Below, piece by piece: positions 13,738 to 21,555 of a DNA stretch of 26,128 bases. The notes under the pieces were generated by a model. That model had not been told where the DNA came from, ran no database searches, and was given only the letters and a program-made list of their open reading frames with translations. Numbering within the stretch: the stretch's first letter is position 1; every line of letters starts with the position of its first letter. The stretch is from 2-01-FULL-33-17 sp964401705 (GTDB taxonomy: Bacteria > Patescibacteriota > Minisyncoccia > Phycocordibacterales > UBA9973): assembly GCA_964401705.1 (NCBI GenBank), contig CAYNZJ010000011.1, positions 1-26,128 of the forward strand. The letters run 5' to 3'. A program made the translations under genes and the position numbers.

Positions 13738-14649
13738 ATGACATGGATATTACTGGCACTTATTCCAACATTGCTTTGGTCAATGGTTAATTTTATTGAT
13801 AAAGCTGTAATTTCTAAATTCTTTAAAGGCTTTGGAGAATCTGCCGTAATTACTACAGGTTTTGCTGGGTTTGTAATGGCTTTATTTATTGTAATTATAC
13901 ATCCATCACAAATTACTCAGATTAGTAATTTTTATAAATTCATTGCTATTATAAATGGGTTTATCTTTGTAACTGCATTTATGCCATATTGTAAAGCTCT
14001 TGAAATAGATGATGCGTCAAGAGTCTCTATGGTTTATCAAACTATACCAATTTTTGGTTTTATACTTGGTTCACTTTTTTTAAATGAAAAATTTGGAGCC
14101 CATGCAATTTTTGGGGCAGTGCTTATATTAATCGGATCTTTTATTGTAATGCTTGAGTCTATCAATGGTAAATGGAAAATAAAAAGAAAAACATTATTGT
14201 TGATGTTGCTTTCATCATTTATGACGGCTTTCCATGTTTTTTTATTTAAATTTGTATCATTAGAACAATCTTTTTGGTCAACAGGTTTTTGGGTTTATGT
14301 TGGGATGGCATTGTGTGGGATTGTTTTATATGTAATTCCTTATTATCGAAAAAGTTTTAATAATGCAGTAAAAGGTAGTGCCGGTCTGGTATTGTTTTTA
14401 GGAACTTTTACCGAAATAATGTCGATTGTGGGGCTAACCATTATTTCTTTTGTTTCTTTAAAAGTTCCAATTGCTTTGGTTCAAACTATAAATGGTTTTC
14501 AACCAGTAGTTGTAATTATTCTTGGTTTTATTTTAACCAAAACTTTGCCAAATTATTTTAATGAATCATTTAGTAAAAAGAATTTATTAGTTAAAATTAC
14601 AGCTTTTGTTATTATGATTTTTGGTGTATCTATTATTAGTAATTTTTAA
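13738..14649 (+). CDS. EamA/DMT-family transporter
   Basis: This 303-aa integral membrane protein has about ten hydrophobic segments and internal two-fold similarity, as in the drug/metabolite transporter superfamily. The conserved stretch DDASRVSMVYQTIPIFGFILGS followed by LNEKFG is typical of the EamA domain. A matching region (FVSLKVPIALVQTINGFQPV) occurs in the second half. Such transporters export or import small metabolites; the substrate cannot be read from sequence. The start at 13738 is set by the -10 box. A small membrane protein gene follows after 4 nt, probably in the same transcript. Confidence 0.85.
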   Translation: MTWILLALIPTLLWSMVNFIDKAVISKFFKGFGESAVITTGFAGFVMALFIVIIHPSQITQISNFYKFIAIINGFIFVTAFMPYCKALEIDDASRVSMVYQTIPIFGFILGSLFLNEKFGAHAIFGAVLILIGSFIVMLESINGKWKIKRKTLLLMLLSSFMTAFHVFLFKFVSLEQSFWSTGFWVYVGMALCGIVLYVIPYYRKSFNNAVKGSAGLVLFLGTFTEIMSIVGLTIISFVSLKVPIALVQTINGFQPVVVIILGFILTKTLPNYFNESFSKKNLLVKITAFVIMIFGVSIISNF

Positions 14650-14653
14650 TTGT

Positions 14654-14887
14654 ATGAATCTTATCAAACTTATTGGCTGGGCGGGGACTGGGCTATTAAT
14701 GGCTACATATATGCTTAATGTTTTTGGTGTAGTTACTGCGGATTCTTTATATTATCTTATTCCCAATTTATTAGCTGGAGTATTTTTAGGTGTGCGGGTA
14801 TATGCGGATAAAAACTATTCAAATGTATTTTTGGAATTATTTTGGATAACCGTTACCCTTATCGCGATAGTAAGATATTTTATGTAA
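14654..14887 (+). CDS. Small membrane protein, CBU_0592-like
   Basis: This 77-aa protein has three hydrophobic segments with the pattern IGWAGTGLLMATYMLN, then TADSLYYLIPNLLAGVFLGVR, and a final FLELFWITVTLIAIV. This matches my memory of the CBU_0592 family of small three-TM proteins, whose function is unknown. Extending the start to 14621 would overlap the EamA gene, so the ATG at 14654, 4 nt after that gene's stop, is preferred. It has no clear promoter of its own and is likely co-transcribed with the transporter gene. A terminator hairpin follows its stop. Confidence 0.72.
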   Translation: MNLIKLIGWAGTGLLMATYMLNVFGVVTADSLYYLIPNLLAGVFLGVRVYADKNYSNVFLELFWITVTLIAIVRYFM

Positions 14888-14891
14888 TAAA

Positions 14892-14920
14892 AATCCCCAA
14901 ATCTTAGATTGGGGTTTATT
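14892..14920. terminator. Bidirectional terminator hairpin
   Basis: CCCCAAATC pairs with GATTGGGG (one bulged A) around a TTA loop. The flank reads as TTTATT on the plus strand and as a stronger T run on the minus strand. It lies between convergent genes and probably serves both. Confidence 0.7.
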
Positions 14921-14977
14921 CACAAGAATCTGTAAAATCTTTAGTAGTTAGAAACATCTCAGGGATGATTCCATAAT

Positions 14978-15250
14978 TTAATTTTTTGATAAAACATATG
15001 GAACTTTGTATTTTTTTAATATCTCAATAAACATATCACCGGTTAATTTACCCCAAAATAAAGAATAACCAATTAATGCTATACTAAAATCTTCTTTTTT
15101 ACATAATTCTTCTAATTCAAGAATAGCTGTTTCTTTTTTCTGGGATTTTGGCTTAAATTTATAAATTTCAAATTTTTGATCTTTTAATCTTTCAATTTGC
15201 TGTTTTATTAATTCATATTGGTCATTTTTTACTATAACTAAGACTTTCAT
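14978..15250 (-). CDS. Hypothetical protein, 90 aa
   Basis: This small soluble protein starts with a hydrophobic strand (MKVLVIVKND). A Lys-rich helical middle follows, then a second hydrophobic strand (FSIALIGYSLFW) and a basic C-terminus. The layout is Rossmann-like in miniature, but no nucleotide-binding motif is visible and I do not recognise the family. It has its own sigma70-type promoter and shares the convergent terminator at 14892-14920, so the gene is likely real. The 90-nt stretch between its stop and that terminator holds nothing else that I can see. Confidence 0.62.
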   Translation of the reverse strand: MKVLVIVKNDQYELIKQQIERLKDQKFEIYKFKPKSQKKETAILELEELCKKEDFSIALIGYSLFWGKLTGDMFIEILKKYKVPYVLSKN

Positions 15251-15261
15251 ATTTTCTTTTT

Positions 15262-15290
15262 AAAATACATTTTTTATGAAATTATGTCAA
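15262..15290 (-). promoter_or_regulatory. Sigma70-type promoter for the 90-aa gene
   Basis: On the minus strand TTGACA (15290-15285) and TATTTT (15267-15262) are 17 nt apart. The predicted start is only a few nt before the ATG at 15250. Confidence 0.6.
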
Positions 15291-15323
15291 ATAATTAAAA
15301 TAAGTTGCTATTTTTTGTAGCGA

Positions 15324-15361
15324 ACCCCTCTACCTTTGCAAGGAGAGGGGTCGGGGAGAGG
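15324..15361. repeat. CCTCTCC-type GC-rich inverted repeat
   Basis: ACCCCTCT-A-CCTT pairs with AAGG-AGAGGGGT around a TGC loop, followed by a second GGGGAGAGG half. Similar elements occur at 19297-19347 and 21556-21590, all between genes. The element lies just upstream of the leaderless promoter of the M16 peptidase gene, and translating through it gives the false N-terminal extension of that gene. Confidence 0.65.
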
Positions 15362-15373
15362 TTTAGTTATTTA

Positions 15374-15382
15374 TGCTATAAT
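15374..15382 (+). promoter_or_regulatory. Extended -10 promoter, leaderless M16 gene
   Basis: TGCTATAAT ends 6 nt before the ATG at 15389, which selects this start over an upstream in-frame start at 15305. Confidence 0.7.
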
Positions 15383-15388
15383 CCCCAT

Positions 15389-16681
15389 ATGCAAAAGGAA
15401 TTTCAATTACATAGCTTAAAAAATGGAATGCGGGTTTTGACCGTGCCATTGCCACAGTCCGAAACAGTAACCGTCCTGACTTTGGTCAATACTGGGTCAG
15501 ATTACGAACTGCCTTTTGAGGCCGGAATATCTCACTTTTTAGAACATATGTGTTTCAAAGGCACCACCAAGCGCCCTAGCGCCCACAATATACTGATGGA
15601 GCTGGATAATTTGGGGGCGGAAACCAATGCCTTTACCGATCATGAAATCACAGGTTATTATGCCAAAGGAGATGCAAAACATTGGAAAAAATTTGTGGAC
15701 ATTATTGCCGATGTTTATTTAAATTCCACTTTTCCAAAAGATGAAATAGAAAAAGAAAAAGGTGTAATTATCGAGGAAATAAATATGTATGAAGACATGC
15801 CTCAAAATGTTATTGCTGAGAGGTTTGAAAAATTTATGTACGGCAATAATCCTGTTGGGCTTCCTATAATTGGTAATAAAGAATCTGTAATGTCTTTTAC
15901 TCGGGATAATTTTGTGGAATATCATAATAGGCAATATAATCCAGGTAATACTGTAATAATTATTGCTGGTCCAGTAAAAAATACCGATGTAAATAAAGAA
16001 GTTGAAAAATACTTTAAAGATTTTACTGGTGGAAATCCGACAGCTGGAGGAAAAAAAATAAAAAAAGTTAAATTTGAAAAAACTAAAAATAAAATTTTAA
16101 ATATTAATAAAGACACCGATCAAGTCCATGCAATTATTGGCTTTGCTGGGTATCCCAAAGGGGATACTAAAAATAAAAAAGCTCGATTACTTGCTGGAGT
16201 CTTGGGTCAAGGTATGAGCTCAAGGTTATTTCAATTATTACGTGAAGAGCTGGGGGTTTGTTATTATGTTTCCGCTGGGCAAAGTCTGCGCACTCATTCT
16301 GGACGATTTTTAATTTCTAGTGGTATAACAAAAGACAAAGTTGATATGGTAATTGGGAAAATCCTTGGAGAATGTAGAAAAATTAAAATAGAAAAAATAA
16401 GTAAAATAGAATTACAAAAAGTTAAAAATTATTTAATTGGAATGAGTAAATTGGGCTTAGAATCTAGTGATGCTCGGGCATATTTTTATGGCTCACAATT
16501 ATTGCTAGACAAAGATGTCAAAACTATAGACCAAAAAATAAAAGAAATAGAATCAATCAAAGAAACAGATATCGCAAATATTGCTAAGGATATCTTTAAC
16601 GTTGATAACCTGTATATAGGGCTTATTGGGCCTAGTGACAGCATTAAATTATCTTCCAAAATCTACAAGTCTCTGGTTTAG
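15389..16681 (+). CDS. M16-family zinc peptidase
   Basis: This 430-aa protein belongs to the pitrilysin/processing-peptidase family. The inverted zinc motif HFLEH is at residues 49-53 (H49, E52, H53), and the distal Glu ligand lies in the EKEKGVIIEEINMYED segment. The second half carries the GQGMSSRLFQLLREELGVCYY segment typical of the C-terminal M16 domain. It is the single-chain, half-length form, which usually works as a dimer. No signal peptide is evident. Bases 15421-15480 are 52% GC and 15541-15600 are 48%, against 28% at 15781-15840, an abrupt shift within the gene. The AI-2E-type gene follows, with its own promoter. Confidence 0.92.
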   Translation: MQKEFQLHSLKNGMRVLTVPLPQSETVTVLTLVNTGSDYELPFEAGISHFLEHMCFKGTTKRPSAHNILMELDNLGAETNAFTDHEITGYYAKGDAKHWKKFVDIIADVYLNSTFPKDEIEKEKGVIIEEINMYEDMPQNVIAERFEKFMYGNNPVGLPIIGNKESVMSFTRDNFVEYHNRQYNPGNTVIIIAGPVKNTDVNKEVEKYFKDFTGGNPTAGGKKIKKVKFEKTKNKILNINKDTDQVHAIIGFAGYPKGDTKNKKARLLAGVLGQGMSSRLFQLLREELGVCYYVSAGQSLRTHSGRFLISSGITKDKVDMVIGKILGECRKIKIEKISKIELQKVKNYLIGMSKLGLESSDARAYFYGSQLLLDKDVKTIDQKIKEIESIKETDIANIAKDIFNVDNLYIGLIGPSDSIKLSSKIYKSLV

Positions 16682-16698
16682 ATTTTTTTGGTTTATTG

Positions 16699-16707
16699 TG
16701 GTATAAT
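16699..16707 (+). promoter_or_regulatory. Extended -10 promoter of the AI-2E-family gene
   Basis: TGGTATAAT ends 7 nt before the ATG at 16715, again giving a leaderless or near-leaderless mRNA. Confidence 0.65.
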
Positions 16708-16714
16708 AAATTAC

Positions 16715-17797
16715 ATGATAAACGATTCTAAATCAATCAATGTTACTGTAACAACTAACACTATTTTACGAGTTATACTTTTTATTGTGCTCGGTTTTTT
16801 GCTTTTTAAGATTAAAGATATTTTATTCCTACTATTGGTTTCGATTGTGATTGCAACTTTTATTGATGCTGTTGCGGATAAACTTAAAAAATATAAAATC
16901 CCTAGAACATTAACAGTTATAACTGTTTTTATATTTTTAATTATTGGTTTAGCGGCACTTGTTTATGCGGTTGTTCCGACTTTGTTTAATGAATTAACCC
17001 ATGCATTAAATAGTCTTAGTAAATATATCCCTCAAGATAAATTGCAAACAATAATTGATCCCAACTTAATTAAAAATATAGATTCATTTGTTAAAACTAT
17101 TGGTGGGGAAGTTCCTGTTTCGCAAGTTGCTAGTAGTACCAAAGCCTTAATCACAAGTGTATCAGGAGCATTTTATGGAATAGTCCAAACATTGTTCGGT
17201 AGTTTAGCAAACCTTGTTTTGATATTTGTTTTATCTTTTTATCTTTCAATTCAAGAAGGTGGTATCGAAGGTTTCTTAAAGTTGGTAACCCCAATAAAAT
17301 ATGAAAATTATGTTGTTGGTTTATGGCATCGTTCTTCTCGTAAAATTGCTTTATGGATGCGAGGCCAAATGCTTTTAGCTTTGCTAATAGCAGTTATTAC
17401 TTTTGCGGTTTTATCTTTATTAAATGTTCCTTATGCTTTAATTTTGTCACTGCTTACCTTGGTTTGTGAACTTATTCCATTTGGTATGATTTTTGCAACA
17501 GTGCCGGCATCTTTGGCTGGATTTAGTTCTGGTGGAGTTGAGTTAGGTCTTATTGTTATCTTATTTTACTTTTTACTTCAGCAATTAGAAGGTTATGTTT
17601 TGGTTCCTTTGATCAACAAAAAAATGACAGGGATTTCTCCGCTTATGGTAATCTTAGCTTTACTTATTGGAGCAAAATTAGCTGGATTTTGGGGGCTTAT
17701 CTTAGCTATGCCGGTAGCACTATTTTTACTTGAAATTATGAATGATGTTGAAAACAAAAAAGACTCAATTCGTAAACTAACAGAGGATAACAACTAA
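16715..17797 (+). CDS. AI-2E family (PerM-like) membrane transporter
   Basis: This 360-aa protein has an N-terminal pair of TM segments, then a polar stretch with amphipathic helices (about residues 90-150) and a C-terminal cluster of hydrophobic segments. That cluster includes LSLLTLVCELIPFGMIFATVPA and a conserved region QQLEGYVLVPLINKKMTGISPLMVILALLIGAKLAGFWG. This is the well-known signature of the AI-2E/PerM family. Members have been linked to autoinducer-2 export and to Na+/H+ exchange, so the substrate remains open. An upstream start at 16688 is rejected in favour of the ATG set by the -10 box. metG follows after 12 nt with no visible promoter. Confidence 0.88.
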   Translation: MINDSKSINVTVTTNTILRVILFIVLGFLLFKIKDILFLLLVSIVIATFIDAVADKLKKYKIPRTLTVITVFIFLIIGLAALVYAVVPTLFNELTHALNSLSKYIPQDKLQTIIDPNLIKNIDSFVKTIGGEVPVSQVASSTKALITSVSGAFYGIVQTLFGSLANLVLIFVLSFYLSIQEGGIEGFLKLVTPIKYENYVVGLWHRSSRKIALWMRGQMLLALLIAVITFAVLSLLNVPYALILSLLTLVCELIPFGMIFATVPASLAGFSSGGVELGLIVILFYFLLQQLEGYVLVPLINKKMTGISPLMVILALLIGAKLAGFWGLILAMPVALFLLEIMNDVENKKDSIRKLTEDNN

Positions 17798-17809
17798 TCC
17801 AAAAACAAA

Positions 17810-19291
17810 ATGAATAAGTCTTTCTACATTACAACTACTTTGCCGTATGTTAATGCTCCCCTTCATATGGGACATGCTTTGGAATTTATTCGAGCAGATA
17901 CAATTGCAAGATACAAAAAAATCAAAGATTTTGATGTGTATTTCAATACTGGTACTGATGAACATGGAGCTAAAATATATGAAAAATCTGTTGAAAAAGG
18001 CGTGACCGCTCAAGAATTTGTAGATGCTGGTTTTACTGTTTTCCAAGAGCAGTTAAAAATTTTTGGGATATCTGATGATGTTCATTTTATTCGTACAACT
18101 GACAAAGTCCATGAAAAGTTAGCTCAAGTTTTTTGGCAACGGGTACAAGAAAATGGCTATATTTACAAAAAAAATTATGAAGCTAAATATTGTGTTGGAT
18201 GTGAGAGTGAAAAAACCGAATCAGATTTAGTTGACGGATTTTGTCCAGATCATCCAGGTATACCACTACAAATAATAAATGAAGAAAATTACTTTTTTAA
18301 ATATTCAGAATTTGGTGAAAAATTAATTCATTTTTACAATGAAAATCCAGATTTTGTAACTCCAGAATTTAGACTTAATGAAATCCGTAGTTTTATAGAA
18401 TCAGGGTTGCAGGATTTTTCAATTTCTCGTTTAAAATCAAAAATGTCTTGGGGGGTTCCAGTACCGGGGGATGATGAGCATGTAATGTATGTTTGGTTTG
18501 ATGCATTAACAAACTACATTTCAACATTTTTAAAATCATCTGGGTTAAATCCGGATAATATAAATACACTAGATGATTTGTTAAATAATGAACAGTTTAT
18601 AAAATACTGGGTAAATGGTACACCAACGCAATATTGTGGTAAAGACAATACTCGATTTCAATCAGCAATGTGGCAAGCAATGCTGTTAGCTGCTGGAGTG
18701 CCTAACTCGCACCAAATTGTAGTTAATGGGTTTATTACCGCTGATGGTGGGGTTAAAATGTCAAAAACATTAGGCAATACTGCAGATCCAAGAGACATAG
18801 TTAATGAGTACGGGACTGATGCACTCCGATGTTTCTTGCTTAAAGAAATTAGTAATTTCGAAGATAGTCCATTTACAATGGAACGGTTTAAGAATTCGTA
18901 TAATGCGGATTTAGCAAATGGGCTGGGGAATTTAGCTTCACGTATTTTAACACTTTCGGAAAAATACTTGGATGCCTGTCCAGAAATTCCAGAGCATTCT
19001 ATACCTGAAGTTTTCTTTAATTATTTAGACCAATTTGAAATAAGCAAAGCCATGGAATACATTTGGTCTGAGATTAGTTTGCTGGATAAAAGCATCCAAG
19101 AAACCGAGCCTTTTAAGGTTATTAAAACAAATCCTGAACTTGGAAAAGTGTTAATTAGTGACCTTGTTTTAAAATTATACACTATTGCTAGAATGTTAAA
19201 TCCTGTAATGCCGGAAACCAATACAAAATTAAAAGCCCTAATTCGTGCCAACAAAAAACCTGAATCACCTTTATTTTTAAGAAAGGAATAA
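17810..19291 (+). CDS. metG: Methionyl-tRNA synthetase
   Basis: This 493-aa class I synthetase charges both initiator and elongator tRNA-Met. The HIGH motif appears as HMGH in a PLHMGHALEF context. GTDEHG is in the expected place, and the KMSKS loop reads KMSKTLGN. One zinc knuckle is visible in the connective peptide (CVGC...CPDH). The C-terminal EMAP/Trbp111-like tRNA-binding domain found in many bacterial MetRS is absent, giving the short form. It lies 12 nt after the AI-2E-type gene and probably shares its transcript. A large inverted repeat separates it from tatD, a neighbour of metG in many bacteria. Confidence 0.96.
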   Translation: MNKSFYITTTLPYVNAPLHMGHALEFIRADTIARYKKIKDFDVYFNTGTDEHGAKIYEKSVEKGVTAQEFVDAGFTVFQEQLKIFGISDDVHFIRTTDKVHEKLAQVFWQRVQENGYIYKKNYEAKYCVGCESEKTESDLVDGFCPDHPGIPLQIINEENYFFKYSEFGEKLIHFYNENPDFVTPEFRLNEIRSFIESGLQDFSISRLKSKMSWGVPVPGDDEHVMYVWFDALTNYISTFLKSSGLNPDNINTLDDLLNNEQFIKYWVNGTPTQYCGKDNTRFQSAMWQAMLLAAGVPNSHQIVVNGFITADGGVKMSKTLGNTADPRDIVNEYGTDALRCFLLKEISNFEDSPFTMERFKNSYNADLANGLGNLASRILTLSEKYLDACPEIPEHSIPEVFFNYLDQFEISKAMEYIWSEISLLDKSIQETEPFKVIKTNPELGKVLISDLVLKLYTIARMLNPVMPETNTKLKALIRANKKPESPLFLRKE

Positions 19292-19296
19292 TTACA

Positions 19297-19347
19297 GTAC
19301 CCTCACCCGACCTCCCCCTAAAATAGGGTGAGGTCAGGTGGGGGTAC
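19297..19347. repeat. GC-rich 23-bp imperfect inverted repeat
   Basis: The arms 19297-19319 and 19325-19347 are reverse complements apart from three positions and enclose an AAAAT loop. The outermost bases are GTACCC and GGGTAC. It belongs with the other CCTC-rich repeats of the window. It lies between metG and tatD, where a hairpin of this strength in RNA could stop or protect transcripts, though no T tract follows. Confidence 0.7.
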
Positions 19348-19360
19348 ATAAAAAGATAAT

Positions 19361-20212
19361 ATGAACCTAAATTACTTTGATATCCATTCACATTTAAATC
19401 TTTCGCCACTTTTAGAGAATAAAGATGAAATTATAAATGCAATGCGTCAGCATAGTATAAGCACAATTACTGTGGGAGTAGATTATGATACATCTAAATT
19501 AGCAGTTGATTTTGCAAATGAGAATCCTGATATACTTTGGGCTACAGTTGGTCAGCACCCAAATGACAATAGAGATGAAGTTTTTGACTATGCAAAATAT
19601 TTAGAATTAGCTAAAAATGATAAAGTCGTAGCTATAGGGGAATGTGGCTTGGACTATTTTAGATTAAAACCTGCCCGCAATGCTTCAGGTACAGCTGATG
19701 CAGGCGGGGGAAGTGAAGATGAAAAACAAATTGAAATAAAAAGACAAAAAGAAATTCTCATAAAACATCTACAACTAGCACTTGAGGTAAACAAACCCCT
19801 AATGATTCACGCTCGCCCTGCAAAAGACAGTATGAATGCTTATGAAGACGTTCTAGATATTTTGGAAGAATTACTTGGAAGTCGGACTTCCAAGTTAGGC
19901 GTAAACTTTCATTTCTTTGTAGGGGATATTGAAATTGCAAAACGTATTGTAAAAAATGGTTGGACTATGTCATTTGACGGGCCAATAACTTTTACCAGTG
20001 ATTACGATGATGTAATTAAATTTATCCCACTAGAAAATATCATGGCCGAGACAGATGCTCCTTTTGCTAGCCCTGTTCCATATCGTGGGCAGACTAATTA
20101 CCCACAGTATGTCGAACATGTTTATAAAAAAATTGCTGAAATTAAAGGACTAGACCCTGAAATAGTTAGAAAATCTATACTAAATAACATAAAAAGAGTC
20201 TTTAGAATATAG
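19361..20212 (+). CDS. tatD: TatD-family metal-dependent hydrolase
   Basis: This 283-aa TIM-barrel nuclease-like protein has the N-terminal metal motif DIHSHL, then GQHPND, the GECGLDYFR segment, PLMIHARPA, a FHFF segment and the late MAETDAP aspartate. All main metal ligands seem present. TatD proteins are reported to have DNase or exonuclease activity in DNA repair. The protein is somewhat longer than usual (about 255-260 aa), and two segments explain this. Residues about 104-119 (PARNASGTADAGGGSE) are coded by a GC-rich imperfect palindrome. Residues about 172-179 (LGSRTSKL) are coded by a perfect 23-bp palindrome. A third palindrome starts at its stop codon. The start at 19361 fits the position of the metal motif. 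Confidence 0.9.
   Translation: MNLNYFDIHSHLNLSPLLENKDEIINAMRQHSISTITVGVDYDTSKLAVDFANENPDILWATVGQHPNDNRDEVFDYAKYLELAKNDKVVAIGECGLDYFRLKPARNASGTADAGGGSEDEKQIEIKRQKEILIKHLQLALEVNKPLMIHARPAKDSMNAYEDVLDILEELLGSRTSKLGVNFHFFVGDIEIAKRIVKNGWTMSFDGPITFTSDYDDVIKFIPLENIMAETDAPFASPVPYRGQTNYPQYVEHVYKKIAEIKGLDPEIVRKSILNNIKRVFRI
19670..19709. repeat. GC-rich imperfect palindrome inside tatD
   Basis: CCTGCCCGCAATGC and GATGCAGGCGGG form an imperfect inverted repeat within the coding sequence. It codes in frame for a Gly/Ala/Ser-rich insert that typical TatD proteins lack between the LDYFR strand and the following helix. Confidence 0.5.
19873..19895. repeat. Perfect 23-bp palindrome inside tatD
   Basis: ACTTGGAAGTC and GACTTCCAAGT flank a single central G. 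It is related in sequence to the palindromes at 20211-20248, 21597-21631 and 22311-22337 (shared core built on GAAGTC/GGACTTC or GGTCCGACC). It is translated in frame as part of LGSRTSKL. Confidence 0.75.
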
Positions 20213-20248
20213 AAGTCCAACTTCCCGAACATAAGAAGTTGGACTTCT
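20211..20248. repeat. 14-bp-arm palindromic repeat at the tatD stop codon
   Basis: AGAAGTCCAACTTC (20211-20224) pairs with GAAGTTGGACTTCT (20235-20248) across a 10-nt loop. It begins within the TAG stop of tatD. It lacks a T tract, so it looks more like a member of the palindrome family than a classic terminator. Confidence 0.75.
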
Positions 20249-20275
20249 TGGATACTTGTAATTTAATAAAACTTG

Positions 20276-20284
20276 TGCTATATT
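20276..20284 (+). promoter_or_regulatory. Extended -10 promoter of the rpsF operon
   Basis: TGCTATATT ends immediately before an ATG at 20285 and exactly 6 nt before an in-frame ATG at 20291. By the spacing seen across the window, 20291 is the start codon of a leaderless mRNA. Confidence 0.65.
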
Positions 20285-20290
20285 ATGCGC

Positions 20291-20830
20291 ATGCAAAATA
20301 ATAAAGAAGACATGCTAGTCAAGGTCTACGAGCTTGGCTACCATCTCATCCCAACCCTAGCGGAGGAAGAGGTACCACAGTATGTTAATAAAATAAAAGA
20401 TGCTCTCGACTCGTACGGGGCAATTGTTATTAGTGAAGAGATGCCAAAACGTATAGCCCTTGCTTATACAATGCATCCAAGTGTTAAAAACAAAAAACAA
20501 AAATATGATAAAGCATATTTTGGTTGGATAAAATTTGAAACTGATACACAATCAGTTGAAGAATTTAAAAAATTCATCGACAGCCTTGATGAAGTTTTTC
20601 GATCACTTATAATTATAACTGTCCGTGAAAATACAATGGCACCTAAAAAGCTTTTTGTTTCTACAAAAAAACGAACAAGTAAATCTGGTGAAGAAGAAAA
20701 GTTAGATGTAGCAATGGTAGATAAAGAAATCGATGCTCTTATCGATGAACCTAAAGATGAAATTCTTGATGTTGATATATTAAATGATGATATAATAGAG
20801 AGTGTCCCATTAGAAGAAGAAAATAATTAA
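20291..20830 (+). CDS. rpsF: 30S ribosomal protein S6
   Basis: S6 is a small-subunit platform protein that binds together with S18. The 179-aa product has the S6 fold pattern: an N-terminal strand YELGYHLIPTL, a helix with EEEVPQYVNKIKDAL, then YAYFGWIKFE-like central strands and a helix with SVEEFKKFIDSL. It is longer than usual (about 95-135 aa) owing to a C-terminal tail of about 60 residues that ends in a strongly acidic stretch (DEPKDEILDVDILNDD). The start at 20291 follows from the -10 position. It leads the rpsF-ssb-rpsR operon, a conserved arrangement. Confidence 0.92.
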   Translation: MQNNKEDMLVKVYELGYHLIPTLAEEEVPQYVNKIKDALDSYGAIVISEEMPKRIALAYTMHPSVKNKKQKYDKAYFGWIKFETDTQSVEEFKKFIDSLDEVFRSLIIITVRENTMAPKKLFVSTKKRTSKSGEEEKLDVAMVDKEIDALIDEPKDEILDVDILNDDIIESVPLEEENN

Positions 20831-20845
20831 TTTTATATAAAATAT

Positions 20846-21316
20846 ATGTACTATAATCAAGCACTTATTATTGGTAACTTAACTCGTGATCCTGAATTAA
20901 AATCATTACCAAGTGGTATCAAAGTTGCGACATTTACTATTGCAACAAATCGTACTTGGAAAAACCCACAAGGGGCAAAAGAAACAGCAACCGATTATCA
21001 CAATGTTGTAGCTTTTGGTAACCAAGGTGAAACTATTGCCAAGTTTATGAAAAAAGGCAACATCATGATGATTAATGGCCGAATGCAAACACGTAGTTGG
21101 GATGGTCCAGATGGTACAAAAAGATACCGCACAGAAATAGTTACTGATGGATTCCAATTTGGGCCACGTACAAGTAATGGTAGTGAAATGGGAGTATCTG
21201 GTCCAAGTGCGTTTAATCAATCAAATGGGGACGATATGCCACAAGATGGTATGGATGATTTTGGCCCAATTGACTATCCAGCCGAAGATAATAATTTAGA
21301 AGATATTCCTTTTTAA
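20846..21316 (+). CDS. ssb: Single-stranded DNA-binding protein
   Basis: This 156-aa SSB has an N-terminal OB fold (residues 1-105) that begins with NQALIIGNLTRDPELKSLPSG and contains WKNPQGAKETATDYHNVVAFG. It then has a flexible Asn/Gly/Asp-rich linker and the conserved acidic tip EDIPF that recruits DNA-repair and replication partners. It coats single-stranded DNA as a tetramer. It sits 15 nt after rpsF and 3 nt before rpsR, the common bacterial order. No separate promoter or Shine-Dalgarno is evident. Confidence 0.96.
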   Translation: MYYNQALIIGNLTRDPELKSLPSGIKVATFTIATNRTWKNPQGAKETATDYHNVVAFGNQGETIAKFMKKGNIMMINGRMQTRSWDGPDGTKRYRTEIVTDGFQFGPRTSNGSEMGVSGPSAFNQSNGDDMPQDGMDDFGPIDYPAEDNNLEDIPF

Positions 21317-21319
21317 TAT

Positions 21320-21520
21320 ATGAAACAAGATTTTTTTACATCTAACAATTTAAAGCATGTTGACTATAAAGACATAGAGCTTTTAAAAAAGTTCTTAGCT
21401 CCAAATGCTCGATTGCTTTCACGTCGTAAGACAAACCTTACAGCTAAAAACCAACGCAAAATGGAAGAAGCAGTAAAACGCGCTCGATTTATGGGGTTAT
21501 TGCCATTTATCGCGAAGTAA
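21320..21520 (+). CDS. rpsR: 30S ribosomal protein S18
   Basis: This 66-aa protein shows the S18 signature: HVDYKDIELLKKFL, then a basic segment (ARLLSRRKTNLTAKNQRKMEEAVKRARFMGLLPF) that contacts 16S rRNA next to S6. It begins 3 nt after ssb. In many bacteria rplI (L9) follows; here only repeats follow, in line with the frequent loss of L9 in CPR genomes. Confidence 0.95.
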   Translation: MKQDFFTSNNLKHVDYKDIELLKKFLAPNARLLSRRKTNLTAKNQRKMEEAVKRARFMGLLPFIAK

Positions 21521-21555
21521 AGTTACAAATTATATATTAATTTGTATCCGCCAAA

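Noticed and set aside
15305..15388. N-terminal extension of the M16 peptidase
   Set aside because: It translates the GC-rich repeat and the promoter itself. The ATG at 15389 has a perfect extended -10 with 6-nt spacing and begins the family-like sequence.
19355..19360. GATAAT directly before the tatD ATG as a leaderless promoter
   Set aside because: The gap to ATG is 0 nt rather than 6 and no suitable in-frame ATG follows; tatD is more likely transcribed from upstream or from an unseen site.
20906..21220. 104-aa ORF antisense to ssb
   Set aside because: It is a shadow of the ssb coding frame with an odd composition and no promoter; the ssb product has full SSB motifs.
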